Below, piece after piece: positions 11,201-25,405 of a DNA stretch of 64,000 nucleotides (positions are counted from its first letter, which is position 1; the number at the start of each line of letters is the position of its first letter). The translations under genes were made by a program, and so were the position numbers. This stretch comes from Tetranychus cinnabarinus (taxonomy: Eukaryota; Arthropoda; Arachnida; Trombidiformes; Tetranychidae): contig WHVY01000010.1 in the NCBI GenBank assembly GCA_022266195.1, positions 1,686,501-1,750,500 on the forward strand, given 5' to 3'. Under the pieces are notes generated by a model. The model was not told the origin of the DNA and did no database searches. It saw nothing but the letters and a program-made list of their open reading frames with translations.

Positions 11201-12795
11201 AATTAAGGTGAAAAAAAGGATAATGTTTACAGTTAATTGATTAAAATGACATCCATTTAGTTTCATGTTATTAGACCTTCATCATCACCATCATCATTAT
11301 CAGGCTGTAAGAAGCAAAAAAGGTATATAAAACAGAAGATGATGAAGATGGCTTGGAATCACTTTAACAGAATCATTTATCCATTATGCTTTTTACTCGT
11401 TTTTGCCTCTTTTTTCCTGTCTTCCGTATCTTACACCCAATTCAGATATATCATTATCAACATTTATACATTTTCACCCTGTTATATTTCACTGAATGTT
11501 CATTCACTCTCATTTTCTTAAACAATCGCTCACTCATCTTAGAGAATCACTTGCAGAATTTATCTTTTCAAGTATGAAACTTGGCTTTCCCCTGTTACTT
11601 ACCAATCTAACAACATGAAAAGCATTCTCTTGTTCAATACTTACTGATTTTTTTTCTTCTTCTTCTTCATCTCTTTCTTTCTTCCTTCTCATCTTACTGT
11701 TGAGCCACCTTTTAACTGAGTGTTCAGTGTTGATGGGATGAATCCTTATGGGTTAATGAAGATACATTTTGACATTGCTTTCCTTTTAATGCACATTCAG
11801 TCTCTATCAGTGTGACTCTCTTGATGTGCTTTCACCCGGAGGCTGGCTCACTATCGTCTAAATCCAATAACTTTCCTCTCTATCATCAGGATGATGAGGA
11901 AACAGAGAGGTAAAAAATGGCCTCACATTTAAGGAAGACGATAAAAGGATCTGTCTCTCTGTGTCTCTCCATGTTAACAGTTAAGTCCTACAAAGGAATC
12001 CCATTCACCTCATAAGGCAAACATAAATACATACAAATACACTTAACCTATCATATATAACAACACAACTTTAACCGTTCAAAACTCTTTCATCATTATC
12101 ATCATTTCTTCTTCTTCTTCTTCTTCTTTCCCTTCTTCCTTCATCATCAAACCTTATTTCAATTTTGCCATCTTCCAAGTTAACCTTTCTTCTTACTTCT
12201 GATGAAACAAAAAGCCAGTAAAAAACAAGACAGTAACAAGATGAAAAACAAAAACAAATTACTTCTAAGTTTCAATCCTTTTCTTTTCCCGTTATCCAAT
12301 CATTTGATTCACTTTGCACTTAATAGTGAAGCAAAAAGGAAAAAAAAGATACAGAAATTGGGCAAAATTCAACATTTAACTTGAGATATTCAATTGTTTG
12401 TCAGAAACTGTGACAACTGAGTAAAAAATGTAATAATAAACAAGTCAACAATGGAAAAGTGATGAAACATTTAATATCACGTAATAACAGTAAAATGCTT
12501 TGGAAATGGATTTCAGATGAAACACTGAAACTTTTTCATAAGGCAAATGAATGATCAAAGCCGCAGCGTTTCTTTTTGACGTTATGAAGACCAGATCAGG
12601 CCACAACATACTCAGCAAACTATCATGAAAAATCAAAAATTATTTTATCAATGAGTGGTTTTGGATTCGCCATCCACTTTTCATTTTTTAAATACCGCTT
12701 TACACCAATTTTATGCTTTCAATGCTTTTTTCACGGATAAGGTATTAGATCTTCAACGCTAAAAACTTTCCTTTCATTGACTGAACAGAAATAAA
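8286..12795. other. Non-coding stretch
   Basis: AT-rich sequence with (CAT/ATG)n-like and CTT-rich tracts, for example TTCTTCTTC runs near 11.65 kb and 12.1 kb. Short open frames here are low-complexity (poly-Lys, Ser/Phe) and lack splice or family support. A possible poly(A) signal for the preceding unit is at 8325-8330. I see no RNA gene. Confidence 0.5.
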
Positions 12796-13077
12796 ATGTT
12801 AAAGGAAACAGAAATGTTGAATAAATATTATGAGCAACAAAAACTCCCGAAGTTTGACATGAAGATAAGATCATTTTCGAAAACATCTCTACAGGGTTCT
12901 TATTCAGCAGATAATCGACCTAGGCATCCAGATGCCAATATGGAAAATTCGAAGCAAAAACGATTCAACGGATCTCACTTCATGAAACAGGTTCAGAGCG
13001 ACTTGCATAGTACCATTCGAATCGCTTGCAAGCAGTTACGTCTGAAAAGTTTTGTCTTTATCTCGTCAGTTGAATAA
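12796..13077 (+). CDS. Hypothetical 93-residue ORF, weak
   Basis: An ATG-initiated ORF with balanced composition (KIRSFSKTSLQGSYSADNR inside it) in a patch of 12.5-13.2 kb that holds more CpG dinucleotides than its surroundings. It may be an exon, a small gene or the remains of a repeat. It has no recognisable domain, signal peptide or membrane segment, and I found no convincing partner exon. Confidence 0.2.
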   Translation: MLKETEMLNKYYEQQKLPKFDMKIRSFSKTSLQGSYSADNRPRHPDANMENSKQKRFNGSHFMKQVQSDLHSTIRIACKQLRLKSFVFISSVE

Positions 13078-16000
13078 CTGTCCATGAAATGCGAATTTCG
13101 ACTTGATTTTCAGGGAGGAATTTCACACTCATTATAAGCTTTCGATTGATATATGGTTCATTATATTTTAAATGTCGGACCGAAAAAGCAACCTTTGACT
13201 TTGCGCCTTTAAAAAGATAAGTTTAACTGAAAGGATAAATTTAACCTGCCAGTTGAGGAGAATGAAGTTGATCAAAGTTGTATTTTTTTACTGTCCACAG
13301 GTTTGCTATTAAATATATTTGTTGGATGGGAAAGGAATACATCTCAATTTACTAATGGATCCATCCAATCTAGTTAAGGAAAGTAGGAAAAGTGAATGAG
13401 AAATATTAAGTATATAAGATGATGAGGGATGAGAGGGCAATTAAGGGGTAAAAACAATGCAAGTATCCACTTATAATATTACTTTTTTTGCTTCTCTCGC
13501 CATGTTTCACGTAATGTTACTGTTTAAAGAAATTGAATGGTTACAGAATTGGTTGGAAGAGAGAAGAGAAGAGAAGAAAGAGAGAAAAAGCTAACATGAT
13601 GATGATGGGAATGATGAAGGGAAACGGTGAAAAGGTTTTCTTGTTATCAACAAATATTGAATTGCTATTGAATTGAATGGAATTGGCCATTAATCAAGAT
13701 TCTTTCAGTTCATTCTTTACGTCTTTACTTGCCTTCTCCATTCGATCATCATATTAAATGTTTTTGCTTCCCTTATTTCATCTTTTACCTTCATGTTATA
13801 CTTGCTCAGCTGATATATCGTTATTCATCCAATCGATTTAATTAAACTATCCTTTTACTCTTTCTCTCTCTCTTTCTCTGCCTTTTCCCTCATCACTAAA
13901 ACTCTGGCTCCAACTCAGTCTAGCCTTTGTCCAAGCTTGTGTCCAAAATTTCTTGTTCATCTTTTCCTCTTGGTTCAAACCTCTCTGTCTGTACATTGAA
14001 ATGGTTCAGGAAAAGAGAAGATAGAAAGAGTAAAAAGAAAGGAAAGAATCAATTTAATCCAGAGAAAAGCAATTTTCGCCAATCATTTCAATCTCTTTTG
14101 TTTGGACTTGTGATGGACATGACTCCATAAAATGGATGACACAATCACTGCAAACAACCTTTTGCTTGACCAAAAAGCTTTTTTTTGGCTGCCTTTGCCT
14201 TTTGTATTATAAAGCAAAGTTGATTCCTTGTGTTTAACACACAAACAGTTTTTATAACCTAAACTTAATTGTCTGATTGTTGTTTAGCTTGAAAAAAGAG
14301 GCTCAAAATAAATAACAAAATGTGAGCAAATCTTTGTTATATTATCAATGTAATAACCAAAATTGAATCCAAAGTATAATAACTTTGAAACAAAAAGAGC
14401 AACATCCAACAATCAATAGAGACAATCAATAAATCCAGTTTCTCACAGTTAAAGTCACTTTCAAACCAACAATTTACATTTTTAAAATTGAACCAAAATT
14501 GACTCAAAAACATTAACTTTACCAGATTGATATTTACCAATCAAGTGACTACCGACTGGTTAATATGTAACAATAAAGGCGGAAATTTGATTTCCATGTA
14601 ATTACATGTTCTGATAGTGAAATGATTAATTGAATAATCATGTTGATCAAGAGATGAAAAATGATGTAAAATGAAAATTAATTAACTGTAGCAAAGTATC
14701 GATTAAATCATCTCGAGTCAATTCATTTTCTTCCATTGATTGTAACACTATTCAATATCACATAATTAACTTAAATTACAGTAAACCAGAAAATACAGAT
14801 TCCTTAATTATCATCAACAATGGTAAATGAATCAACTTGAAAAAGGTAAACCTTTGAGAAATTAAATTGCAAATGAAAAGTTCAACGTGATTTGATTAAC
14901 CCAAATGTTTCAATGAGACGATCAATTAATGTGATCAAAATTGAATATAAAAGTGAAAGATTAGTTGAAACCTTAACTGCAACAATTACGTTGATTAACT
15001 TGGCATTTTCTTGACGCACAAAAAAGTAATTTAATAATAATTCAATTGAATGATTGGCTTTGGTATTGGGTTTGATTATGAGAGATTTAGATTAACCAAG
15101 AAGCCTGAAATGGCATTAAATGAGGAAATTAATGTTAACCTTAGCAATAAATGGATGTTTAAATGTAATTAAATGAAAGTCTTTTTAATACTTTGTGTAC
15201 TTTACTTGATGCCATATTTAATTAAATTGTTGACAATTGATTCAATGTTCAGTTAAGGCCAAGTGAGCTGCCAGTTTAACCCTAAATGATGACCCTTCAT
15301 GGACAGTCCAATTACACTTGGCTGATGGTGAAAATAGTCAACAACTCAAAATGTTTGTCATTTAAATTAGCTTACCAAATGTTTCAGACTTTTGGTCCTT
15401 TTTTTCACTTTTTTTGTATTTTTAATTAAAACTAAAACTCTTTCCTTCTCTCGCTTTGTTGCTGTTTTAATCAACATCAATCTAATTAAAGATGAGTAAG
15501 ATTAAATTGATTGTTACCAATATAATGGGACGCCAAGTAATCAATAGTAACCAAGCTCAAGTTTGCCTGCTTTTTTCAACCTCAAAATGAGAGGAAAAGA
15601 CTGAAATGCTTTACAGGATTAGTATTAATTAGGCAAACTAAAGCAATTAGCTGATGGTAAATGGTCATTTTCAAAGGGTTTAGCCTATTGGTCATGAAGG
15701 GTCACAAGTAAGATGGCCAAATGAGTCCAGTTTTGAGTCAAGTTTACAGTTGTTAGTCAATGTAATATGAAACTCAACCCTTTTCATCTCATGTTTGCCT
15801 ATTCATTTTGAAACATTTGTATGCTAATGGCTACCAAGAAACTTGATCAATCTATCAGATCAATAATTGTTTGCCATTTCATTTCCGTTAATGATTAATC
15901 AAGTTTAGATTATAAAAGTTTTAACATTCGTTCAATGGAAATGTTTTTCTTGGGGAATTGGATGAACCAGAACGTGATTCTTATCGATAAATTGACCAAA

Positions 16001-19000
16001 TCAAAAGGTAAAAATTAGACATTTTTCAAGCAGAAGCTTTGAAACTGAAAAGGTTGAGCATAAATCAGTTTTGGCAGAAAATTTCAATATTTTTCTCAAA
16101 TTAAGTTTCGAGTTTGGATCAACATTTTTCCAATTCATCTTGAGTCTGATTTACAGTAATATTTAAACAGTGATGAGCAATTCAAAATAAGTTGCATGAC
16201 CAGAATTTAATTTTTGTATTTAATATTGTAACCTTTTTAAATGTTGTTTTGCATGTTTGCGTTTCAAAAGCATTGACAAAATGAATCGATTAACGATTGT
16301 CAATGAATTATTATATTCAGTTAAGTTCAAAGTTAGTTTCAGAAGTTACTCAACAATTGAATATTTTCCTTTGAATGTGATTCTTGAGGAAATCCAATTG
16401 CCAATACTTGGAGTGTCGGTTATTTTCACTCCAAATTGAAAAGAGATAAAATATTAAAATGAAATCATTCAATCTGTATTTATAATCATGAAACTTTTGA
16501 TATTAATTAATAACAAAATGTAATTTTCAAGTCTCACTGTGGTTTAATTGGTCAAGAAATTGTTATTAAAATCAAGAGTATCACTGAATGACAACTAAAC
16601 TTATCAAGGATCATGGATTGCTTGCTCTTGATTACACGCAATTTAGCCATCATTTTGGGCTTGATTCTGAGTCGAGTTTTGTTCTTGGGCTCAGCTTTTA
16701 CTTTGACTAACATTTTGTGAGACATTTTGCTCGGAACTTTGAGTTAACTTCAATTAGTTTGATTGGCTGTATTATAAGCACTTTATCAAATTATGTGATT
16801 CAAAAGCAATATAAGGTTGAAAGATTTTAACCTGCAAAAAAAGGCAAAATTTAAGGCAATTTAGGAGTTATTTAGGAAAAGATTAATAATTAATCTTTAA
16901 TGGTTTTCCTCCAACTTGGTGAGCTTTTAATGTAAAAATGGTTTTCTTGTTATATTAATAGTTTCAATCAACAAATAACCAATAAACTGTATTTAACTTG
17001 TATTTTCAATCACTTGTAACCTGTTTATTTATTATAAGTTTATGGTTAAAACTCATTCCAATGATGGCTTTTGCTTGCTTACCGTTTCATTACATACAAT
17101 ATATATTTTTATATATATTAAGCTGTATTTTACCTTTTAATTTAATTTATCCATTGAAAATGGTTTACTTTTAATGAAAAAAGCGAAGGCAGGAAAAGGC
17201 AGAGTTAAAACATATACTAAATGAAATTTAATCAAATGTTAAACTTGATGTTAATTACTTGCCAATAAAATGAAACTTGTAATTTCTCATCAAAGTTAAG
17301 TCTCGTTTTTTTTTTGCATCTGTTTTCCTCTTTTACCATCATTTGCAGTAAAATTGAATCAAATGATGAAGAGAAGAGGTAAAATGAAAATTGCTGCCTT
17401 TTCGTGTGTTGAGAGACTCACATTAATTGAATAATTGAATACAATAAATGCACATAACGTATATCCAAACAATATATCGTTCACAATGGCTCCTAATATA
17501 AAGGTAATTGAGAAAAATGGTAATAAATTGAAAATTAACTGAGGTATTTGTTGGAGTAAATAGGTAAACCTGAGGTGCCAAATTGAGTGAAAAATGCGTA
17601 GTTCCTTGTGAGAATTGAATAGTATTAAGTGAGACTCGATGAGACCGTGAAATGGGATCTCATTAGGGAGTCAATTCAAATTAATGGTAACCAGCTAAAT
17701 GAAAATCTATGTCAGAGAAAAAGAGAGAAAGAAAGAGAATTAGAAATCGCTGGAGAAAGGATGAAAAAGGAGAGGTTGAAGGCAATTGAGCGTGGAGAGA
17801 TGAGGATGAAGAAAAAAGGAGAAGAAAATAAATTAGTGAAGACTTGAAAACGAATGACTGTTACTCGTAAATAAAACCAGTTTAATTGAGTTAATTAAGT
17901 TTGCATTGACTTTTGTATGAGCAAAGACTCAAATCAAGATCAGATGCAAATAGCTTTGCTTTCTTTCCCTTCGCATTCATCCTCTTCTCCTTTTTGCTGC
18001 TTGCATTTTAATTCCAGAGAACCATTAGGTCTTCTCATCATCAAATATAATTATCATTGTTACCATTTTGTCCTCGTAAATAGCATTAACATCATCTAGT
18101 TGTAATCAGGCAAGAGAGAAAAAAAAACTAAAATTAACAGACACATTCAAAGTTAGTTGACTTACATTTCTGGTGAAATTTTTTTCCCCTTTCTGTCTTA
18201 AATATCTGTGGCCATATTAACGATCCACTTGATGTTTAACCATATTTATGATTGATAATCAGAGCAATACACGTCAACTCCAAGCCTTGTTAGCAAAAAC
18301 GGAGAAGAAGAGGAAAAAACAAAATTATTTCATGATTTCATTTTGAACAAATTGAAAGAAAACAAACCGAAAATCCGTTGAGTTAACCCGTTCTTGTTCT
18401 TAACTTTACATCTAAACTGTTGATAACTTGGTAGCAATAAACCATAAAATGACACACAATTACAACATAGTTAAACTGAGAATAATTTTTGAGAAAAGAG
18501 CAAATAAATTAAAGAGAGGGAATGATTATCAATCTATTAATTAATAATTAAAAACTTAATTAAAAAAGCTAAGCCAGCTGTTAAGTAACCAAACTAAAAA
18601 CAACGCCTCCTGGAGACTACCAGATTTACTAACCGATCCCAATACTCAACAATTATCTAGCGACTTCGATATTTGGCCTCATCCAGAATGCATGGACTTT
18701 ATTCATGACACAATCTGAGTTCCTATTCAGTCCACTCGATTCTGGTCACTCTCAATAAGGATGGACTTATATCAAGCATTAAATAATGAACATAACGTTA
18801 TCTACTAAACTGGTAATTTGGGTTTGATTAATAAATGAATGAAAATCAATTTTAATTTAATCTAAATAAAGTCATCAATTTAAACGCTGTGAGACCATTT
18901 AATGAAAGGCAAATCGCGAAATAACAAAATGGCAAAGGCTTGTTAATTGTTGAACAAAAAAGTCAATAATGATTGTAATTTATGGGAATAGTTTCTCATT

Positions 19001-20299
19001 AAAGACACAATGAAAATGAATCAAGTGAAAAGTAAAACTTGTTTAATGAGTAACAATTAAAACCTGTTAATCTTTGCCAATTAACAAAGCAGTAAAGATG
19101 ACAATTTAAAATGAATTGTGTAAAGAGAGGGAAGCAAAAAAAAGCAACGGAAATGGACTCAAAGTTAAGGTCAAATGAAATGAGTTGAGGCAAAAATGGA
19201 AATGGCGCAAGATTGAAAAGATAACAAAACAATTGACAAGATTCACAGTTAAAATGATTATAATTATCATCATTATTGTTATTACTGTTTAATGTAATTG
19301 GGTATTGACTGTCCTGGTTCCTATCTTCATTAAGCTAATGAGGTTTGTTACCAGTAAAAATGTTACTCACAACAAAAAACATACACAGAGAAGGCAGCAA
19401 AAAAAAGTTCATTTGGTTAATGAAGTAAGCTTTTTCCTTTTCAATTTTCCCTTTTCACTTTAACCAGTTTCTTGGCTTAATGCATTTCTCATCATCTTTC
19501 ATCCTCATCCTTTTCATCTTCCTCTTGGTTTCACATCTTAAACTGATAAACCAAGAAGTGGTCAACTTTGGCCAGCTTTGTCCAACGACCAAGAGAGTGA
19601 GACAAAAAAAAGTGTCGCCATAAAAAAAAGGCTAACAATCAAGGTGATGATGAAGGATGATGTTGATAATAAGGGATAAAGATGATGATTTGTAAGATTT
19701 GATAGGATTGTTGAATTTATTGAAATGGCCTGTGAAGGACGTCAATAAAGCGAGTTAAAGGGAAAACAGTTTTTATTGCAAATCGCGGCATTAGAGAGAG
19801 AGAGAGAAGAGGAAAGATGATGATGATGATGATGAGAGACAGCAAAATTGGATTGATGTTGATGCACTCACACGCATCATTTTACCATTTATATACAAAT
19901 TTTTGCTCTTTATCTTCATCCTTCAGGAGTCTGTGAAGAGTGAGATGATGATTGGAGTGAGAGTTGAAATACATGCGTGCTTTATGGGATTGAATTGATG
20001 AGGCAGCCTGGGAAGAGAGATGATGATGAGACTCAATATCCCGGTTACTCTTTATTGTGTTTAAATCCCTTACAGTTATCATCTTCTACTTGTTTCGTTT
20101 TTTCCTCATCTTCATCTTTTTACTGTCTTGTTATTAGTATCACATCTACTGCTGCCTTTTATTATTTGTATTTCAACACAAAACAAACACACATCTTTGC
20201 CAGTGTTTAGTGTCTCACTTACGTGTGTTGGTGTGTCTGTGTGTGTCTCTGTATTCATACATATTGGTGTGTCTCTATGGATGTTTATTTCATCTGAAA
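13078..20299. other. Non-coding stretch upstream of the LIM-only gene
   Basis: No supported gene. It contains simple-sequence tracts: GA-rich runs (13.56 kb, and AGAGAGAGAGAG at about 19.795 kb), ATGATG runs (about 19.82 kb), CT runs (about 13.86 kb) and a TG/GT-rich segment (20.22-20.28 kb). Being so long in an otherwise gene-dense window, it may carry cis-regulatory sequence for the LMO gene, or undetected 5' exons. That is inference. Confidence 0.45.
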
Positions 20300-22104
20300 A
20301 TGATGGAGAGAAAAGTATCTGGCAATTCAATATCTTCCCTGATAGGTGAAAGGTTACATGTTTGCTCAGGATGTAACGAGTTAATCAAGGAACAGTGGCT
20401 TCTGGAAGCAGCTGATAAAATATGGCATGAAAGCTGTTTAAAGTGTTCCCTGTGCCATGGTTCACTTGCTGAAATGTCGGACACTTTTTACGCCAAAGCT
20501 GACTTATTACTTTGTAAACGAGACTATTTCAGGTGAGTGTCTTACTGTGCTTCAAACCTCTTTATCCTGTCTCATTTCAAATCTATTAACACTTCATGTT
20601 TCCATCAGATTATTCGGACAAACAGGAAGATGTTCAGTTTGCCAGAAAGAGATTGCCAGCTTTGAACTTGTGATGAGAGCTCGTGGCAATAGTTATCATC
20701 TTGAATGTTTTGCTTGCCAAACGTGCAATAAAAGGTTAGTTAATTTTAAGGTTACATTACAAACCATTTTTGAATATTCATCTCAACCCATTAACATTGA
20801 TTTTAAACCATTTTACACTTTTGTCTTGCCCATAATTAATTAGCTTTTAGCTTAATTAACTTGACCAAATTTTCCTGTTGTTTATGTTGCACCAAAAGCT
20901 AATGTTTTGGGTTCCTTCAACATTATCTAGTTAATTAAAAAGCCTTTCAACCTTTTTCTTGTTGTTTCACTTTAATTGTTGAAATGTAATTTAATAAATT
21001 GGTAAAAATTGTGAAGCCAATGAAAAAAAATGAAAAATATCATCAAATCCATTGAGATATTGTGTTATTTAAAAGGAAGGTTAAATTGAAATGAAATGAT
21101 GAAAATAATCAATAACATTGATCATAAATCATCCGATTGACAATTAAATAAGCATAATGGTGATAAATGAGTAAAGTAAAATAATCATTAATTTATATAT
21201 TGATTCAACATGGAAATGGGTTTTCATCATGAAAAAGTAATTGTTTTTTGTTCACTGTTATTGTTTGTTTCCATGTTATTAAATTAACTTTTTGATTTGC
21301 TTTTTCCGCCTTCTTTTGTGCCTCATTCATTTTAACCAATTGGCAACAAAATTTAATCACAGTTTATTAATTGTTGCATGTAATCATAATAACGCTCCTC
21401 ATTGACAGTTTACCTAACAATCAATCAAATTAAATTAAGTGATGAACAAAAGGAGAGAGCGAACACAACAAAAAAGGTTCAACTTTGTAATCAATTCAAT
21501 TTAGATGATGTGATACGTAATGATATTGTTGAATCTTTAAAGGTTAAACTGAACCAGAAAAGTTAATTTCAATTGTCAAATAAGTGGGAGAAAACAATTT
21601 AATTAAAGTTAATCGTCAGGATGATTGAATCAACTGAAAGCATTTCATTCAATTTGAGTCAATCAATTAAAGTTTGCAACAACAACAATGTAAATTGTAA
21701 AAGGTTTTACTTCAATTTTTTGGGCTCACTTTTCACTTTCTGGTAAATCTGGTCATTTCTAATTTCTGTTTAATTATTTATTTAGGTTTTGCGTTGGTGA
21801 CCGTTTTTACCTGCATGATGATAGGATTTTATGTGAAGATGATTACGGAGATATAATTAATTCTCGTCGACATGTTCATGATCATCTTAACAATCCGGTG
21901 ATTGCAACCAATAATTGTGTTAATAGTAATGTAAACAATAGTTCAAAAAAAAGTGATCAAAGTGGTGGACATAATGGCCATTCAATATCTCACCAACAAG
22001 GCCACCAGCCTCATCAACCACACCAACCACATCCTCATCAAGCCCATCAGTCTCATCCACATCAGTCCCAGTCAAGTCGTCTTTACTCATGCCATGACCA
22101 TTAG
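20300..22104 (+). CDS. LMO: LIM-only transcriptional cofactor (LMO/Beadex type) with His-rich tail
   Basis: Three exons, 20300-20532, 20609-20734 and 21786-22104 (introns 76 and 1051 nt), give 225 residues. Two LIM zinc-finger domains are complete. LIM1 uses Cys22, Cys25, His43, Cys46, Cys49, Cys52, Cys72 and Asp75. LIM2 uses Cys86, Cys89, His108, Cys111, Cys114, Cys117, Cys136 and Asp139. The inter-LIM RLFGQTG and the LIM2 stretch FELVMRARGNSYHL are near-identical to animal LMO1-3 and fly Beadex. These are nuclear adaptors that bridge LDB/Chip, bHLH and GATA factors and do not bind DNA. No homeodomain follows; instead about 75 extra residues are Asn/Ser- then His/Gln/Pro-rich, beyond the usual LMO end. 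The start is the first of two adjacent ATGs just before LIM1; upstream exons or isoforms are possible. A poly(A)-like AATAAA is at 22308-22313. Confidence 0.9.
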
Positions 22105-25004
22105 TTGATTCAAGTTGAAGTTACACACCAACAGCGCCCGACAACACGCACATGTTTCACCTTTGGTGACACTTGATAGTTCATGAAATCACCATCATCT
22201 TCATCATTTTTCATCCCATTCCTTCTTCCCCCATCTTCCTCTTGTTTCTTACAGTTTATTCTGGCCAAAATTAAGTGTATATTATACATAAAATGTATAA
22301 AAAAATGAATAAATCTATCTTCATCTCATCTCGTTTCCACTCACTTTGCTTTTAACAAATGCTACCGAGTAAAAACACACAAAAAACAAAATGAAATAAC
22401 TTGTACAGTAAGTAAACAAAAATTTGTTGTTTCATTATACACTCTCAATCAAGTGCTGGTGCATTATCATCCTTGATTGGCAACCATTTTTAATTAGACC
22501 TTTGCCTATGATGGGAATCATTAAACAAGTGACTGAAAAGTGGAGTGAAAGCCTATTAATTAAGTTTCCTTGTTAAAATTGTAAATGCAAGATAAGTAAT
22601 GAGCAAAAGAGGATAAACAGTTGAGTTAATATTGATGAGATGAAAGAGGGGACCAGAAGATGAAGAGAGAGAGAGAAAACCTTATTTCAATTAACTTATT
22701 CAATATACTAAGTAATCACAATTTAATGGTAGCAATGATGATACATTTAATAAGAGTAGGAGGATGAAGAGAGAGAAAGAGAGAGAAAGAGAAGATGAAT
22801 TTGATGGGAAAAAATTTGGGTTTCAATTTGAAATTGAGAGAAACAAATGATGTTGAAGGGAATGAATTATTGGTTGGAAGCAAAGTATAATAATAAAAAC
22901 AGGAGAAACATCAGTAATATAATAATAGTGAGGGTGAAAGTGATAGCAATTGAGATGAAAATGAATGAAGATGAAGGAATGAGAGGCAAGAATGTGAAGA
23001 TAAAAGATGATTGTTGGTTATTTTTGATGAAATTTTGATGATTACCAGTGAAAATATGGAGGCCATTTTGGTTATTAAATAGATTCATCTTTTTTTTCTT
23101 ATAACTTTTGGTAAGGGGTGATCATATTGGCCGGGGAAAAGAGTGAGAAGATGATAAAGATGATAAAAAGAGGTTGGAGGCTGGCAAGGAGGAGGAAGAG
23201 GAGGGAATGAAACCTTAAGTTGATGCAATTTATAAATATAAACTGGGAGTGAGAAAGATTATAAGTTTAATATAAGGTGAATTGTAATGATATTTGTGTG
23301 TGTTTGCTCTGTTTCTTACTTTATATTCAACAACAGAGTACAAATAATGATAATAATAATAATAATAAAACAAAGTATATTTATATTCAAAATGGTTACA
23401 AATTGTATAAATGAATATTGTTTAATAATAAGCAACAACAACAACAACAAAAACAGGGCAAAAGAAACCAGAAAAAGTCTATTTTAAAGCAAAAAATTGG
23501 TTAAGATTTGGCATCTTTTTTTTGCTTCTCAATGATTAAGGTTTTAAAAAGCAAAGTGTTTAACATTAAAATACAGCGATCAATGTTAAGCTGGGATTGA
23601 TGATGACAATGTTTGTATACACAAATGGCTGGGAGGTAAAAAAGCGATGAAACTTGATATAAAAGATTATCGAAAAGTGATTCTAGATTATTTGATTAAA
23701 AGATGATTGAAAGGTGATTAAGCGATGGTTTGGACCCGTTTTAGGATGAAATGTTATTCAGTTGCTTCTTTATTGAATGGGAAAAATTAATTCAATTGAA
23801 TCGTCTCTTCAATTGTAGCTTAATTGAATGAAGATTATTTCTGGTTAATCAATGTTTAACCTTTTTTTACCAGTTTTTGTTGTATTTGCTTTTTCATTTT
23901 CATTTCATTTCTGCTGTTCAATTATTGTGTTATCAAGCTTCATGGTTAATATAATTACAAATCTTTGTTCACCTTTTTTTTGAACAACCATTAATTGTAA
24001 TTGCTTAAATTACGATGTCAATTAAATTTCATGGTTCTTGTTTGCATGTAATAAAAACTGTAATAATGAGTTTTCCTGTTCAATCTCTTTTTATCTCTGC
24101 TTTTGCCACTTTAATCTAATCAATAAAAGTAATTTTTACTTACCTAATCATTAATCAATCATCCTAATTACTTGCAAGGGGAACTTGGAAAAGGATGAAA
24201 AAAAATAAAAACTAATTTGTCTGACTATTGGTAAGTGAATAATGAAACTATCAGTCAATAATAATATCAATTCAATTCAATTCTTTGATTGTTATTGTTA
24301 TCTGCACTTTGTATTATTAGTCTATTAGTGATAATAAATAGTAAAAAAAGAGGCAAAAAAACGTAATCACTGTAACTCTAAATGGAGGTTGACGTGATTT
24401 TTTTGTGAGTGTGTTTTGCTTTTCAAATCATTTGTCTATTTGCATTCACAATTTATTTCATTCCCTTGGTGTTTATTGTTATACATATTAGGTAAGTAAC
24501 TTGTTATTTTGTTTGTGCCTATTGTTTGGTCTATCACCATGTTAATCAATGTTAACATTTACATTCAAGTTACAATTAGAGTTGAACACAAGATGATACT
24601 AGAGTTAGCACTGGTGAAAATTGATGCCAAAAATATGAGACATTTCAGGATTGAGAAGGGACTGGATAGAGTTGGGAGTAAAAAAAAAGATTCATCAGGT
24701 TGCAAGGGATGGAGATGAATAGGTTTTGCTGAACATAGGATAATCTTGGTTGCAAGGGGTGAAAGGTCAACAGTCAAGAGCTTAGTAACCTATGGGGAGT
24801 AAGTTTGAGTTTAATTGTTCAATCAATCCTCTCCAATTTAATCAAATATCTTTCGTTGCAATTTCAATTTGGAAACAAAATCTATTTTCTTTTATTAAAT
24901 GCAAAACTTCATGAATAAATTTTGGGCATAAAAAATTGGGATAAATTATGTACCAGAATAAAAGATGAAATTAACGAAAATAAGTTTCATTTCTTCTGTA
25001 AAAA

Positions 25005-25405
25005 AGGTTTGGTCCAGAAAAGACGTTGGTTCTGGAAGTTCATCTTGGCACACCTGAACCTTTTGTAACTACTGACAAGTTGTAAGAAGCCAGAGATGAG
25101 AGGTTACGGAAAGGGGTTGAAGGTAAGTGTGGGTTAGTGGGGAATGGTAAGAGTCTGTAGGATGAAAGACTTAGTAGTCTGTAGAGGAATGGAATGGGTA
25201 AAAATGGTTCAGCAAAGATTTGCTTTTGTCCAGAAAAGACGCTGATTCTGAAGTGAACCTTGCCTCAGACCTGAACATTTTAAATCTACTGGATAAATGA
25301 CTACCAAAAGTGGCCTAAGCTAAGTCGGGTTTAGTGGGGAATGGTAAGAGTCTGTAGGTTGATTAAGAGCAAGGGAATGGGTAAAAATCGTTCAGCAGTG
25401 AGCAA
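25005..25405. repeat. Two-copy tandem duplication, period about 217 bp
   Basis: The block starting GTCCAGAAAAGACG at 25012 recurs at 25229. Both copies then contain TTAGTGGGGAATGGTAAGAG and GGAATGGGTAAAAAT with GTTCAGCA in the same order. Substitutions and small deletions separate the copies, so the duplication is not recent. It is G-rich on this strand relative to its surroundings. Confidence 0.7.

Noticed and set aside
20210..20299. N-terminal extension of the LMO protein upstream of ATG 20300
   Set aside because: The frame is open but opens without ATG and encodes a Val/Cys/Leu run from TG-rich simple sequence. LMO proteins start close to LIM1.
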